Assembly (NCBI GenBank): GCA_016871275.1
Contig: VFZG01000003.1
Coordinates: forward strand, 62,001-126,000
From: Acidimicrobiia bacterium
Lineage (GTDB): Bacteria; Acidobacteriota; Vicinamibacteria; Vicinamibacterales; UBA2999
Length of the DNA: 64,000 nt
Direction: 5' to 3'
Numbering within the stretch: position 1 is the stretch's first letter; every line of letters begins with the position of its first letter. A program made the translations under genes and the position numbers. Under the pieces are notes generated by a model. That model saw nothing but the letters and a program-made list of their open reading frames with translations. It was not told where the DNA came from and searched no databases. Positions 1 through 8,552 of this stretch are shown one piece after another.

Positions 1-438
1 GAACGCATCGCCGGCGACCGAGGCCGGGCTGTCTTCTTCCTGGCGAATCGAGGTGATCAGCGTCTCACGCCGGGTCGCAATTTCCTGATCCGCGAAGCAC
101 GGGTGCCGCGCCGCATCGGCCGCCAGCGCCAGCACCGCCTGGAAGTCATCGGCAAGACAGGTCGCCGCGATGGCCATCTGGTGGCGGCCGGCGATGACCG
201 AAAGGGATGCGCCGCGGCCGTCGAGCTCGTCGGCAATCGCGTCGGCGGACCGCGTCACCGTGCCGCGATCGAGCACGCGGGCGCACAGCGCCGCCGTGCC
301 TTCGCGGTCCGGCGCGTCGTTGAAGGCGCCGGTGCGCACGCCTACCAGCGTGCTCACCGTTGGATTGGTGTGATTGGCCTTGGTGACGACGGTGACGCCG
401 TTGGCGAGCGTCACGCTCGTGGCTTGCAGTCCCGGCAC
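1..438 (-). CDS. M16 (pitrilysin-like) peptidase, inactive-type subunit, 3' end outside window
   Basis: I translated the reverse strand directly; the frame is open from a GTG at 438 to the window edge, giving about 146 residues. It starts PGLQATSVTLANGVTVV, the usual M16 opening strand. Where active M16 enzymes carry HxxEH, it reads GTAALCARVLDRGT, so the zinc ligands are absent. The later segment with ETLITSIRQEEDSPA matches the family's helix after the active site. It is therefore probably the non-catalytic half of a two-gene M16 pair whose active partner is the gene ending at 4436. A TAAGAT hexamer ends 7 nt before the GTG, suggesting a leaderless start. Family is firm; exact role is inferred. 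Confidence 0.75.
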   Translation of the reverse strand, partial: MPGLQATSVTLANGVTVVTKANHTNPTVSTLVGVRTGAFNDAPDREGTAALCARVLDRGTVTRSADAIADELDGRGASLSVIAGRHQMAIAATCLADDFQAVLALAADAARHPCFADQEIATRRETLITSIRQEEDSPASVAGDAF

Positions 439-445
439 GCCTCGA

Positions 446-451
446 ATCTTA
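446..451 (-). promoter_or_regulatory. -10-like TAAGAT for a leaderless start
   Basis: TAAGAT on the minus strand leaves 7 nt before the GTG at 438, so transcription would begin at or next to the start codon. No Shine-Dalgarno sequence precedes that GTG. Confidence 0.45.
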
Positions 452-485
452 GTGCACGCCGGAGTAGAATCGCCGCGGATACCCT

Positions 486-971
486 GTGGCAACCAGGAAG
501 CAGATCGCAGGTCTTGCCGGCATCGCGGTGCTCGTCGTTGCCGCGGCCACCTACACGTTCGTCACGCCGTACAACCGTATCGCCGGGATCAGGATAGGCG
601 GCACCCTTACGGCGCCGCCGGCTGACTTTACAGCGGCCTTCAAGCGGTCGGTCGGGCAGATCAAGACCGGTGGGTTTCCACCATTCGTCGTCAATGTGTC
701 GCTTGTCCCCTACAAGGACGGTTTCATCACCTCCACGCGGCCCGATGGTGGCTATTGGTCGGCTCGAGCCAGGCGCGCCCCGAACGGCTACGTGCGCAGC
801 GGAGACTCGACGTTTGCCATGAAAGCCACCGAGGTGGTGGGCGAGGCCAAGATCCCGTATCTGACGGCGATGTTCGGGCCCGACATGAATCGGCGGCTGT
901 CGGGCGGTGTCATCATCGGCGAATCCGAGCCGGTCGGGGAATGGCAGCTCTTCCTGTGGACGGCGCGCTAG
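486..971 (+). CDS. Small membrane-anchored protein, paralogue of the convergent neighbour
   Basis: 161 residues from a GTG. Residues about 6-26 form one hydrophobic segment, followed by a globular domain with conserved-looking patches RIGG.LTA, GFPPFV, TRPD.GYW, PNG, EVVGEA.IPYL and a C-terminal WTAR. The same patches occur in the same order in the neighbouring gene on the opposite strand, so the two are paralogues. I do not recognise the family. The single N-terminal segment suggests a membrane-anchored or exported protein. A TAGAAT hexamer at 465-470 could be its -10. Its stop codon touches the stop of its paralogue. Confidence 0.7.
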   Translation: MATRKQIAGLAGIAVLVVAAATYTFVTPYNRIAGIRIGGTLTAPPADFTAAFKRSVGQIKTGGFPPFVVNVSLVPYKDGFITSTRPDGGYWSARARRAPNGYVRSGDSTFAMKATEVVGEAKIPYLTAMFGPDMNRRLSGGVIIGESEPVGEWQLFLWTAR

Positions 972-986
972 CTAGCGCGCCGTCCA
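957..986. repeat. 30-bp perfect palindrome across two stop codons
   Basis: Positions 957-971 are the exact reverse complement of 972-986, centred on the junction TAG|CTA. It exists because both convergent paralogues end in the same codons for WTAR plus TAG. As RNA it could form a long hairpin from either side, so it may serve as a two-way transcript 3' end, though no T-run follows. Confidence 0.85.
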
Positions 987-1463
987 GTAGAACACTTCCC
1001 AGGTGTGGAGCGGCTCGTTCACGCCGGGAATGATCTCGCCGTTGAAGTCGTAGCGCATCGGCATCTTGTACTTGGCGCCGTACTTTTCCAGATACGGAAT
1101 GCGGGCCTCGCCGACGACTTCCTTGCCGCTCAACGCATACGTGCGATCACCGATCCGCAGCCACCCGTTCGGACGGGTCCGCACGCGCCGGGCCCAATAG
1201 CCGTTGTCGGGCCTCGTGGCGGTGATGATCCCGCCGCCTTCGGCGACGTACCACACGTGAATGACGAACGGAGGAAAGCCGTCCAGCTTGAGCAGTGCCA
1301 CCCGCCCGCCGTTGACCGAGCCCCAGTCGCCGGGGGCCGCCGTCAACTCGCCGCCGATCCGTACGCCTGGAAATCTGGTGTACGGGGCGCTGAACACGTA
1401 GTAGACCAATCCCAGTGCCACTGCCGAGCCAACCACGATCGCGGCCCATTTGACCTTTGACAT
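972..1463 (-). CDS. Small membrane-anchored protein, paralogue of the convergent neighbour
   Basis: 163 residues from ATG at 1463, chosen because GAGGAAG sits 6 nt upstream; a TTG 18 bp earlier is less likely. Residues about 5-26 are a hydrophobic anchor. The body repeats the patches of the 486-971 protein: APYTRFPGVRIGGELTA, GFPPFV, TRPDNGYW, RPNGW, EVVGEARIPYL and terminal WTAR. It lies 24 bp downstream of the CDP-alcohol phosphotransferase gene and is probably the last gene of that operon. Function unknown. Confidence 0.7.
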   Translation of the reverse strand: MSKVKWAAIVVGSAVALGLVYYVFSAPYTRFPGVRIGGELTAAPGDWGSVNGGRVALLKLDGFPPFVIHVWYVAEGGGIITATRPDNGYWARRVRTRPNGWLRIGDRTYALSGKEVVGEARIPYLEKYGAKYKMPMRYDFNGEIIPGVNEPLHTWEVFYWTAR

Positions 1464-1487
1464 CGGAGTCTTCCTCAACAAGTCGGA

Positions 1488-2030
1488 TCATCCAACACTG
1501 GCGTTGGTTTGCAGCGGCGCCACGGCCCGATCGGCGATCGACGCCGTGGTCGTCAACACCAGCAGGACCGCACACGGGCGCACGAGCTGGCGCGCCAGCT
1601 CGCTCAGGGCCGGCACGCCGAGCGCGGCGATGGCGACCATCACGAGCGGCACGAAATAGCCGATGCCATTCCACCGCCCCAGCACACTCATACGCAGTTG
1701 TCGTTGCCGGTGCAGAAAGTACGAATCGAGCGCGTACTGGCTGAAGGCGACAACGACCAGCACCGGCAGCACCGCCGGCAGCAGGCCCGCCAGCGCCGCC
1801 CCCGCAAGTCCCGACGTCACGAACAGACAGTCGGTGGTGTGATCGAACAGCATCCCCCGCGGCGACGCCGATCCGCGGCGACGCGCCACCCGGCCATCCA
1901 GCAGATCGCTGGCGATCGCCACGGTCATCAGCGCCACCAGCAGCCAGGCCGGCACGGCGTCTGGCCGGGAAAACGCCCACGCGGCCGGCACCACCGCGAC
2001 CAACCGAAGGCTCGTGATCGCGTGCGCCAT
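1488..2030 (-). CDS. CDP-alcohol phosphatidyltransferase family membrane enzyme
   Basis: 180 residues. The family signature D-x2-DG-x2-AR-x8-G-x3-D-x3-D is complete in SDLLDGRVAR...GMLFDHTTD, residues about 41-66, so metal binding and catalysis should be intact. Several hydrophobic segments surround it. These enzymes join a CDP-activated lipid or alcohol to an alcohol acceptor in the cytoplasmic membrane; which acceptor cannot be told here. Its ATG shares one base with the TGA of the upstream gene (TGATG), so translation is likely coupled. Could be a PgsA- or inositol-type enzyme. Confidence 0.85.
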   Translation of the reverse strand: MAHAITSLRLVAVVPAAWAFSRPDAVPAWLLVALMTVAIASDLLDGRVARRRGSASPRGMLFDHTTDCLFVTSGLAGAALAGLLPAVLPVLVVVAFSQYALDSYFLHRQRQLRMSVLGRWNGIGYFVPLVMVAIAALGVPALSELARQLVRPCAVLLVLTTTASIADRAVAPLQTNASVG

Positions 2031-3010
2031 CAGGTGCCGAACATCTCTCGGCGCGCGCGCCGCAGGAACACCAGGCCGAGCAACGCATTGAAGAGCACGA
2101 AGAAGTTGTGCTGGACGAACCCGAACGCCGCCATCTGTCCGGCGTTGTCCGGAAACAGCACCACCCACAGCGTGACCGCCACGGCGCGCATGGGCGTCGG
2201 CACCGTGGCGGCGAAGAAGATCACCGGCAGGAACGGGAACAGCGTCAGCAACGACGCGTCGACGCCGAACAGTCTGAGCGCAATCGTGTACACCACGGCG
2301 GCGCCGATCAGCGCCGGCGAGCGCACCAGGAAGAACGCCGCGTAGTGCCACGGCCTGGCATGGCGAAACGCGTGGAAGATGCGCTGGTTCCTGATCCGGT
2401 TGTCCGGCAGGATGGTGCCATTGAAATAGAGCATCCAGAGCGTGAGCACCACGGCACCGCCCAGGCCAATCCACGGAATCCAGCCGAACACGTCGGGAAG
2501 CGCGCTCCCTCCCAGGAAGAAGCCGACCACGGCCCAGACCATCAGGTAGAACACTTCGCCGAACATGATGAACAGCATCACCGATGCGACTTCCCATGCC
2601 GGAACGCCGTCGCGCCGATTCAGGTAGAGCGCCATCGCGCCCTTCCCCACCTGCTCACTCAGCAGCGAGATGATGTAGGCGCTGGCGCGAATCGGCAGAA
2701 TGTCTCGGTAGCGGATGTTCTGGTCGACAAACCAGTTCAGGACGCTGGTCGTGACGCGCGTATCCACGAGAAAATAGAAGCCTGAGTACGCCACCATCAG
2801 AGCGAGCCAGGGTGCCCAGGCGACGCCTCTGAACACCTGCTGCATGTAGGGCACGAGCGTCATGCCCTCGCGCGCCGCCGCTGCGTCCAACCGCAAGTAC
2901 AACAGGTAGAAGCAGCCGGTCGTGACGGCCAGGACCAGCGCCCGCTGCGGCAGGCCCGGCCGCTTCGACATCGGCGCGTCGACCGGCGCGGGCGAGGCCA
3001 CTTCGGTCAT
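2030..3010 (-). CDS. Polytopic membrane protein, possibly LPG-synthase transmembrane (UPF0104)-like
   Basis: 326 residues with roughly eight hydrophobic segments after a short Pro-rich N-terminus. The central piece [20 protein letters not shown] resembles the G.G...raylL..r.g.p motif of the lysylphosphatidylglycerol synthase transmembrane (flippase-like) family, but the match is by eye only. It overlaps the upstream epimerase by ATGA and the downstream phosphotransferase by one base, so the three are co-expressed. Together with the CDP-alcohol enzyme it may belong to a lipid or glycolipid modification pathway. Confidence 0.6.
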   Translation of the reverse strand: MTEVASPAPVDAPMSKRPGLPQRALVLAVTTGCFYLLYLRLDAAAAREGMTLVPYMQQVFRGVAWAPWLALMVAYSGFYFLVDTRVTTSVLNWFVDQNIRYRDILPIRASAYIISLLSEQVGKGAMALYLNRRDGVPAWEVASVMLFIMFGEVFYLMVWAVVGFFLGGSALPDVFGWIPWIGLGGAVVLTLWMLYFNGTILPDNRIRNQRIFHAFRHARPWHYAAFFLVRSPALIGAAVVYTIALRLFGVDASLLTLFPFLPVIFFAATVPTPMRAVAVTLWVVLFPDNAGQMAAFGFVQHNFFVLFNALLGLVFLRRARREMFGT

Positions 3011-3909
3011 GCCGCGTTGCGCCAGGCTGCCACGAGCTTGCCGAGCGTCTCCGATAGCGGTGTCAGCGATACACCAAGTTCCCGGTCGGCGTTGTGCTGG
3101 ACGGTTTCACTGGTGGTGATCACGTCGATGACCGTTGGCGTCACTCCGCCACCCGTGAGCCGGCTGGTGATTGCGGCTGCTAGCTTGGCCCCCCAGATGG
3201 GCACGCTCTGATACGCCAGCGAGCGGCCGGTCAAGCCGGCGACTCGCTCGATCAGGCCGCGGTAGGAGACAGGCTCGGGACCGGCCAACTCGTGAACGTG
3301 GACGCCGGGCAGGCGCCGGCGGCAGGCGCCGAGGATCGCCTCGCTCAGGTCATCGACGTCGAGCGGACGCATCAGGTAACCACCACCGCCGAGCAATCTC
3401 GCCGTGCCGCCGCTGACCGCTCGCATGATCGCCGCCGCACCGGCGGTTTCCGGTCCCAGCAGGATCGGCGTCCGGATGATCGTCGCGTCGAGACCGGATT
3501 GTTCAACGGCACGCTCACCGGCGCCCTTGGAGCGTCGATACCGGTTCGCCGATTCCGGGTCGGCGCCGAGTGCGCTCACCAGGACCAGGTGGGACACGCT
3601 CGCGAGGCGGCAGGCGTCGACGGCCGTCTCCGTCGCGGCCACGTTGGCACGCTCGTAGGTCGCACTCCGGCTTTCGATCAAGATGCCCGCAAGGTGAACC
3701 ACCGACGACGCCCCGGCCATGGCGCGGGCCAGACCGTCGGCGTCGTCACTGCTGACGATGCGCACGTCGAGGAGTGGGCGGGCCGGAAGCGCCGCGGCGG
3801 CGCGCTCGGAGCGGACGGTCGCAACCGCGTGAATGCCGGCGTCCTTCGCGACGTGCGCCAGCAGGTTCCTGCCGACGCTCCCGTTCGCACCCGTAATGAC
3901 GATTCGCAC
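3007..3909 (-). CDS. NAD(P)-binding epimerase/NmrA-like atypical SDR
   Basis: 300 residues from a GTG at 3909. The N-terminus MRIVITGANGSVGRN carries the Rossmann TGxxGxxG motif; SSVVHLAGI and VLVSALGA follow at the usual SDR spacing. The expected YxxxK is replaced by YRRSKGAGE, with Tyr and Lys still three apart. Extended and atypical SDRs of this type include ubiquinone-complex NDUFA9-like and sugar-epimerase proteins; the substrate is not evident. It is first in a coupled run with the membrane protein and CDP-alcohol phosphotransferase. Confidence 0.75.
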   Translation of the reverse strand: MRIVITGANGSVGRNLLAHVAKDAGIHAVATVRSERAAAALPARPLLDVRIVSSDDADGLARAMAGASSVVHLAGILIESRSATYERANVAATETAVDACRLASVSHLVLVSALGADPESANRYRRSKGAGERAVEQSGLDATIIRTPILLGPETAGAAAIMRAVSGGTARLLGGGGYLMRPLDVDDLSEAILGACRRRLPGVHVHELAGPEPVSYRGLIERVAGLTGRSLAYQSVPIWGAKLAAAITSRLTGGGVTPTVIDVITTSETVQHNADRELGVSLTPLSETLGKLVAAWRNAA

Positions 3910-3935
3910 GCGAGACGGTGGCGGCGGTTCGACGA

Positions 3936-4421
3936 CTACTTCCTCGATGGCTCGAAACGATAGACCAGGTAACTGATTGGCCCATCGAGCTGGCTGAAGC
4001 TGTGCGGCAGGCCGGCGGGGATGATGATGATGTCGCCGGGTCCGACCTTCCGGCTGTCGCCGCCGATTCGGGTGCCGGTCTGTCCCATGCCCGCGTTGAA
4101 CCGGCTCAGGTCAATTGGCTTGGCGCCGCCGAGCGACCCGCCGGTCACGATGGTGCCCGATCCAGACAGGATGTAATAGGTTTCGGTGACGTAGTCATGA
4201 ACGAGGGCGTTGGCTTCCGGCTTGGTGCGGTGCAGCATCGCCACCGAAGCCTTGCCGCCGAGCACGTCGGCCAGTTTGATCGGCTGATCGACGACGTTTT
4301 TCGCGATCTGCTCCGTCAGGGTGGCTTCGTGCTCGCCCTTGGTGATGAACACGGCGGGCGCCTGTGCCGACGGGGCTTGCTCAACCGACAGCGCAAGCAG
4401 GAGGGCAAGGATGCTGGGCAT
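3936..4421 (-). CDS. Exported cupin-domain protein
   Basis: 161 residues. The first about 20 residues are a signal peptide ending near AQAPA. The cupin barrel is seen in HDYVTETYYILSGSG followed by PGDIIIIPAGLPHSF, giving His/Glu/His metal-ligand candidates. Such proteins bind a metal and small ligands in the periplasm; the reaction is unknown. It lies 14 bp downstream of the M16 peptidase gene. A TAGAGT hexamer ends 6 nt before the ATG, consistent with a leaderless transcript of its own. Confidence 0.75.
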   Translation of the reverse strand: MPSILALLLALSVEQAPSAQAPAVFITKGEHEATLTEQIAKNVVDQPIKLADVLGGKASVAMLHRTKPEANALVHDYVTETYYILSGSGTIVTGGSLGGAKPIDLSRFNAGMGQTGTRIGGDSRKVGPGDIIIIPAGLPHSFSQLDGPISYLVYRFEPSRK

Positions 4422-4427
4422 CCGCGC

Positions 4428-4433
4428 ACTCTA
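4428..4433 (-). promoter_or_regulatory. -10-like TAGAGT for a leaderless start
   Basis: Minus-strand TAGAGT ends 6 nt before the ATG at 4421, overlapping the stop region of the upstream M16 gene. No ribosome site precedes the ATG. Confidence 0.35.
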
Positions 4434-4435
4434 CA

Positions 4436-5755
4436 CTAAACCGAGGGTCCTTGCCCGCCGCCATCAACGCCCGGCCGACGGGCCGCAGTCGATTCGAACC
4501 ACCCAATCGTGCGATTGGACGGCGCCAGGTATCGCTGCGCGGCGGCCTGTACCTGGTCGGCCGTCACGGCAGCCAGGCGCTCTCGCAGTGAGTGATAGGC
4601 ACGCCACGACGCGATCGTCTCGAAGTAGCCGATCTGGTGCGCGATATCGGTGACGCTGGCGCCGTCGTAGACGAAGCGGGCGCGAAGCTGCGCCTGCACT
4701 TTCGTCAGCTCGTCGGCGCTGATGCCGTCGCGGCGCAGCTGGTCGAGTTCGGTGAGCACGGCTTCTTCGATCGCGGCCAGCGACTGGCCCTCGGCCACCG
4801 CGGCGTTGATGCCATACAGGAACGGATGCTGCGTCGGCATCAGCGACCCGCTCACCGCCGACGCCAGCCCGTTGTCGACCAGCGCGCGATACAGCCGCGC
4901 GCTGCGTTGCGGGCGCGACACGCCACCGCCGGACCAGATGTTCAGCCCCGCGGCGCCGTTCAGCACCGCGTCGGCCACCAGCAATGGAAAAAACGCGTCG
5001 TCTTCGAACGCCGGCGCGTGAAACGACGCCTTCCAGTAGGCGGTGGTCCCGGGCTTGCGCAGCACGACGCGCCGCTCCGCCTGCTGCTCGGGCTCGATCA
5101 GCATGGTGCGCGCCGGCACCGATCCGGGGGCAATGCCGCCGAAGTGCTGCTCGACCTGTCTCAGCGTGGCGTCCGGGTCGATGTCGCCGACCACCACCAG
5201 CGTCGCGTTCGACGGCACGTAGTACTTGCGGTAGTGACCGTAGAGATCGTCACGCGTCATGGTCTGCAGGTCGGACAGCCAGCCGATGGTCGGGTGGCGG
5301 TAGGGGTGCACCTTGAACGCGGCGGCGGTCACCTCGTTGTCGAGCAGATGCTCGGGGTCGTTCTCGCCGCCCTGCAGCTCGGAAATGATGACGGTGCGCT
5401 CCGACTCGCAATCCGCCGGATCGTAGAGGCACCCGTCCATGCGCTCGGCCTCGATGAACAACATCCGGTCGAGGGAATCCTTCGACGCCGTCTCGAGGTA
5501 CGTCGTCTGATCGATCCAGGTGTAGCCGTTCCAGCTGCCGCCGAACTTCTCGATGATGCCCTTGACCTGGTCGCGAGGAATGTTGCGCGTGCCCTTGAAG
5601 TTCATGTGCTCGCACCAGTGCGACACGCCGGTCAGGCCGGGGCCCTCGTCCTTCGAGCCGACGCGGTACCAGCACCACACCGAGGCCAGCGGCGCCGTGT
5701 GCACCTCTTGGATCAGGACCTTGAGGCCATTGCCGAGCACCGTCTCACGAACCAC
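4436..5755 (-). CDS. M16 family zinc metallopeptidase, active-type subunit
   Basis: 439 residues from GTG at 5755; the frame is open further upstream but that would run into ileS. It opens VRETVLGNGLKVLIQEV and carries the inverse zinc motif HWCEH (HxxEH) with the third ligand Glu about 75 residues later in ERTVIISELQGGEND, so it should be catalytic. Length fits the single-unit processing-peptidase type. In many bacteria the active and inactive M16 genes are adjacent; here the likely partner lies 4 kb away at the window edge. Diverges from ileS with only 28 bp between starts. Confidence 0.9.
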   Translation of the reverse strand: MVRETVLGNGLKVLIQEVHTAPLASVWCWYRVGSKDEGPGLTGVSHWCEHMNFKGTRNIPRDQVKGIIEKFGGSWNGYTWIDQTTYLETASKDSLDRMLFIEAERMDGCLYDPADCESERTVIISELQGGENDPEHLLDNEVTAAAFKVHPYRHPTIGWLSDLQTMTRDDLYGHYRKYYVPSNATLVVVGDIDPDATLRQVEQHFGGIAPGSVPARTMLIEPEQQAERRVVLRKPGTTAYWKASFHAPAFEDDAFFPLLVADAVLNGAAGLNIWSGGGVSRPQRSARLYRALVDNGLASAVSGSLMPTQHPFLYGINAAVAEGQSLAAIEEAVLTELDQLRRDGISADELTKVQAQLRARFVYDGASVTDIAHQIGYFETIASWRAYHSLRERLAAVTADQVQAAAQRYLAPSNRTIGWFESTAARRPGVDGGGQGPSV

Positions 5756-5765
5756 CCCGCCACAG

Positions 5766-5771
5766 TACAAT
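5766..5771 (+). promoter_or_regulatory. -10-like TACAAT in the M16/ileS divergent gap
   Basis: TACAAT ends 12 nt before the ileS ATG; on the minus strand the same bases read ATTGTA and TATTGT, 10 nt before the M16 GTG. Both genes must be driven from inside or beyond this 28-bp gap. Confidence 0.35.
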
Positions 5772-5783
5772 AATTGGGTAGTC

Positions 5784-8552
5784 ATGGCGGACTGGAAAGA
5801 CACCTGTAACCTGCCGCGGACCGCCTTCTCCATGAAGGCGAACCTGCAGACGACCGAGCCGGACACCGTCGCCCGCTGGGACGCGATCGACCTCTACGGC
5901 AAGATTCGCGCAGCCCGCAAGGGCGCAACCCGATACCAGCTGCACGATGGTCCGCCGTACGCCAACGGCGAGATCCACATGGGTCACGCGCTCAACAAGA
6001 TCCTGAAGGACCTGGTCGTAAAGTCCCACAACATGCTGGGCTTCGATGCACCGTACATTCCAGGCTGGGACTGCCACGGACTGCCAATCGAGCTGAAGGT
6101 CGACCGCGAGCTGGGACCGAAGAAGAAGCAGATGAGCACGGCCGAGTTCCGGCGTGCCTGCCGCGCCTACGCGGAGAAGTACGTCGACATCCAGCGCCGC
6201 GACTTCAAGCGGCTCGGCGTGATCGGCAACTGGGACGCCCCCTACAAGACGCTCGAGTTCGAATACCAGGCCGCGATCGTCCGCGCCCTTGGCAAGTTCG
6301 TCGAGCAGGGCATGGTCTACAAGGGCAAGAAGCCCGTGCACTGGTGCACGCAGTGCCGCACGGCGCTGGCCGAAGCCGAAGTCGAGTACGAGGCGCACGT
6401 TTCTCCGTCGATCTACGTGGAGTTTCCGCTCTCGGATAACGGCACGGCCGACGTCGCGAAGCGGGTGCCGGAACTGGCCGGCAAGAGCGTGTCGGTACTG
6501 ATCTGGACGACGACCCCCTGGACCATCCCCAACAACCTGGCGATCGCGTTCCATCCCGCGTTCCAGTACGCCGCCTACGACGTCGACGGCAAGGCCGTCA
6601 TCGTCGCCAAGGACCTTGCCGAAGTGGTGGGCGCCAAGATCGGCAGGACGCTCGTCAATCCGCTGGCGGTGTTCGACGGCACCGCGATGGCAGGTGTGGC
6701 GTTCCGTCATCCGCTCTACTCGCGCGATTCGCTCGGCGTGCTCGGCGACTACGTCACGCTCGACGCCGGCACCGGCGCGGTACACACCGCGCCGGGTCAC
6801 GGTGCCGACGACTACAAGACCGGTGTGCGTTACGGCCTCGAGATCTATGCGCCGCTCGATGCCGGCGGGCACTACAACGAGTCGGTCGAGCTGTTTGCCG
6901 GGTTGAAGGTGTGGGACGCGAACCCGAAGGTTGAGGCAGCGCTCAAGGAGCGCGGCCGCCTGTGGCATCGCGAGGACTTCCATCACCAGTACCCGCACTG
7001 CTGGCGCTGCCACCACCCGGTCATCTTCCTGGCCACGTCGCAGTGGTTCATCGCCATGGAGGCGAAGCAGCTGCGCGAGCGCGCCTTGCAGTCGATCGAT
7101 GCGACGCGCTTCATCCCGGACTGGGGCCAGGCGCGCATCCACGGCATGATCGCCAACCGGCCCGACTGGTGCATCTCGCGCCAGCGCGTCTGGGGTGTGC
7201 CGATTCCGGCGATGGATTGCGCCAGGTGCGGTAGGCCGGTGCTCACCAAGGCACTGGTCGACAAGGCCGCCTCGGTGTTCGACGTCTACGGCGCCGACGC
7301 CTGGTACGAGCGCCCGGTCGAGGAGTTCATCCCCGACGGCATGACGTGCGCCGAATGCGGCGGCACCGAGTTCGAGCGCGAAGGCAACATCCTCGACGTC
7401 TGGTTCGACTCCGGTTCGAGCCACGAGGCCGTGCTGCCGTTCCGCGAGGATCACGCGTGGCCGGCCGACATCTATCTCGAGGGCAGCGACCAGCACCGCG
7501 GCTGGTTCCACAGCTCGCTGCTGGTTGGGGTCGGCACCCGTGGCCGCGCGCCGTTCAACCAGGTGCTGACGCACGGCTTCGTCATGGACGAACGCGGCCG
7601 CAAGATGTCCAAGTCGCTCGGCAATACCGTGGCGCCCCAGGACGTCATCAAGCAGAGCGGCGCGGAAATCCTGCGGCTGTGGGTGTCGATGGTCGATTAC
7701 CGCTACGACATCAACATCGGCAAGGAAGTGCTCACGCGCACGGTTGAAAGCTATCGCAAGTTCCGCAACGTGATCCGCGTGCTGGTCGCCAACCTCTACG
7801 ACTTCGATCCCAAGGACGACAGCGTCCCGAAGGCACAGCTGCTGGAGATCGATCGCTGGGCGCTGGCCCGCTACGCTGAAGCAGCGGAGAGAATCGTCAA
7901 GGCCTACGAGGACTACGACTATCCCGCCATCTTCCAGGCGGCCAATCAACTGATCACCGTCGACCTGAGCGCGTTCTACGTCGACGTGACCAAGGACCGC
8001 ATGTATACCTTCGGCGCCAAGTCCGAGGCGCGCCGCTCCGGCCAGACGGCGATGTACATCATCGTCGACGGCCTCTCTCGCCTGCTGGCGCCGGTCCTGT
8101 CGGTGACGATGGATGAGTTGTGGCGGCTGTTGCCGGGCACGCGCGAGGAATCGGTGCACATGGCGCTGTTCCCAGTGGACCTGGACCAGTGGCAGGACGC
8201 GACGTTACTCGATCGGTGGGCCGGACTGGCTGCCGTGCGCGACCAGGTCAACCTGCAGCTCGAGGAGAAACGGCAGGACAAGACCATCGCGGCCAACCTG
8301 TCCGCACGCGTCGCGATCGGGGCCGAGGGCGACACCGCGACGCTGCTCCACGAGTACCGCGACTTCCTGCCGACGTTGTTCGGCGTGTCGGACGTCGAGC
8401 TGACGGCCGGCAATCGCGTGACGGTGGAACGCGCCGCGGGGACGAAGTGCGAACGCTGCTGGCGATACGTAGCGGCGGTGAGCAGCGGGCCCGATCAGAC
8501 GGGCCTCTGTCCGCGGTGCGTGGCAGCGCTCGCCGAACCGGTGAGCCTGTAG
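5784..8552 (+). CDS. ileS: Isoleucyl-tRNA synthetase
   Basis: 922 residues, full length for a bacterial IleRS. The class I HIGH box appears as HMGH (GEIHMGHALNKI) and KMSKS as GRKMSKSLGN. The CP1 editing domain region includes the characteristic TPWTIPNN. The C-terminus ends in a CxxC...CxxC zinc knuckle (CERCWRY, CPRC). It charges tRNA-Ile with isoleucine in the cytoplasm. It heads a four-gene overlapping run with lspA, lgt and rluD; ileS-lspA adjacency is common in bacteria. Start ATG at 5784 chosen because it follows the divergent M16 start and fits the family N-terminus. Confidence 0.97.
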   Translation: MADWKDTCNLPRTAFSMKANLQTTEPDTVARWDAIDLYGKIRAARKGATRYQLHDGPPYANGEIHMGHALNKILKDLVVKSHNMLGFDAPYIPGWDCHGLPIELKVDRELGPKKKQMSTAEFRRACRAYAEKYVDIQRRDFKRLGVIGNWDAPYKTLEFEYQAAIVRALGKFVEQGMVYKGKKPVHWCTQCRTALAEAEVEYEAHVSPSIYVEFPLSDNGTADVAKRVPELAGKSVSVLIWTTTPWTIPNNLAIAFHPAFQYAAYDVDGKAVIVAKDLAEVVGAKIGRTLVNPLAVFDGTAMAGVAFRHPLYSRDSLGVLGDYVTLDAGTGAVHTAPGHGADDYKTGVRYGLEIYAPLDAGGHYNESVELFAGLKVWDANPKVEAALKERGRLWHREDFHHQYPHCWRCHHPVIFLATSQWFIAMEAKQLRERALQSIDATRFIPDWGQARIHGMIANRPDWCISRQRVWGVPIPAMDCARCGRPVLTKALVDKAASVFDVYGADAWYERPVEEFIPDGMTCAECGGTEFEREGNILDVWFDSGSSHEAVLPFREDHAWPADIYLEGSDQHRGWFHSSLLVGVGTRGRAPFNQVLTHGFVMDERGRKMSKSLGNTVAPQDVIKQSGAEILRLWVSMVDYRYDINIGKEVLTRTVESYRKFRNVIRVLVANLYDFDPKDDSVPKAQLLEIDRWALARYAEAAERIVKAYEDYDYPAIFQAANQLITVDLSAFYVDVTKDRMYTFGAKSEARRSGQTAMYIIVDGLSRLLAPVLSVTMDELWRLLPGTREESVHMALFPVDLDQWQDATLLDRWAGLAAVRDQVNLQLEEKRQDKTIAANLSARVAIGAEGDTATLLHEYRDFLPTLFGVSDVELTAGNRVTVERAAGTKCERCWRYVAAVSSGPDQTGLCPRCVAALAEPVSL

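Noticed and set aside
5745-8159. 804-codon frame antisense to ileS
   Set aside because: The sense strand has every IleRS motif; the antisense product has no recognisable features.
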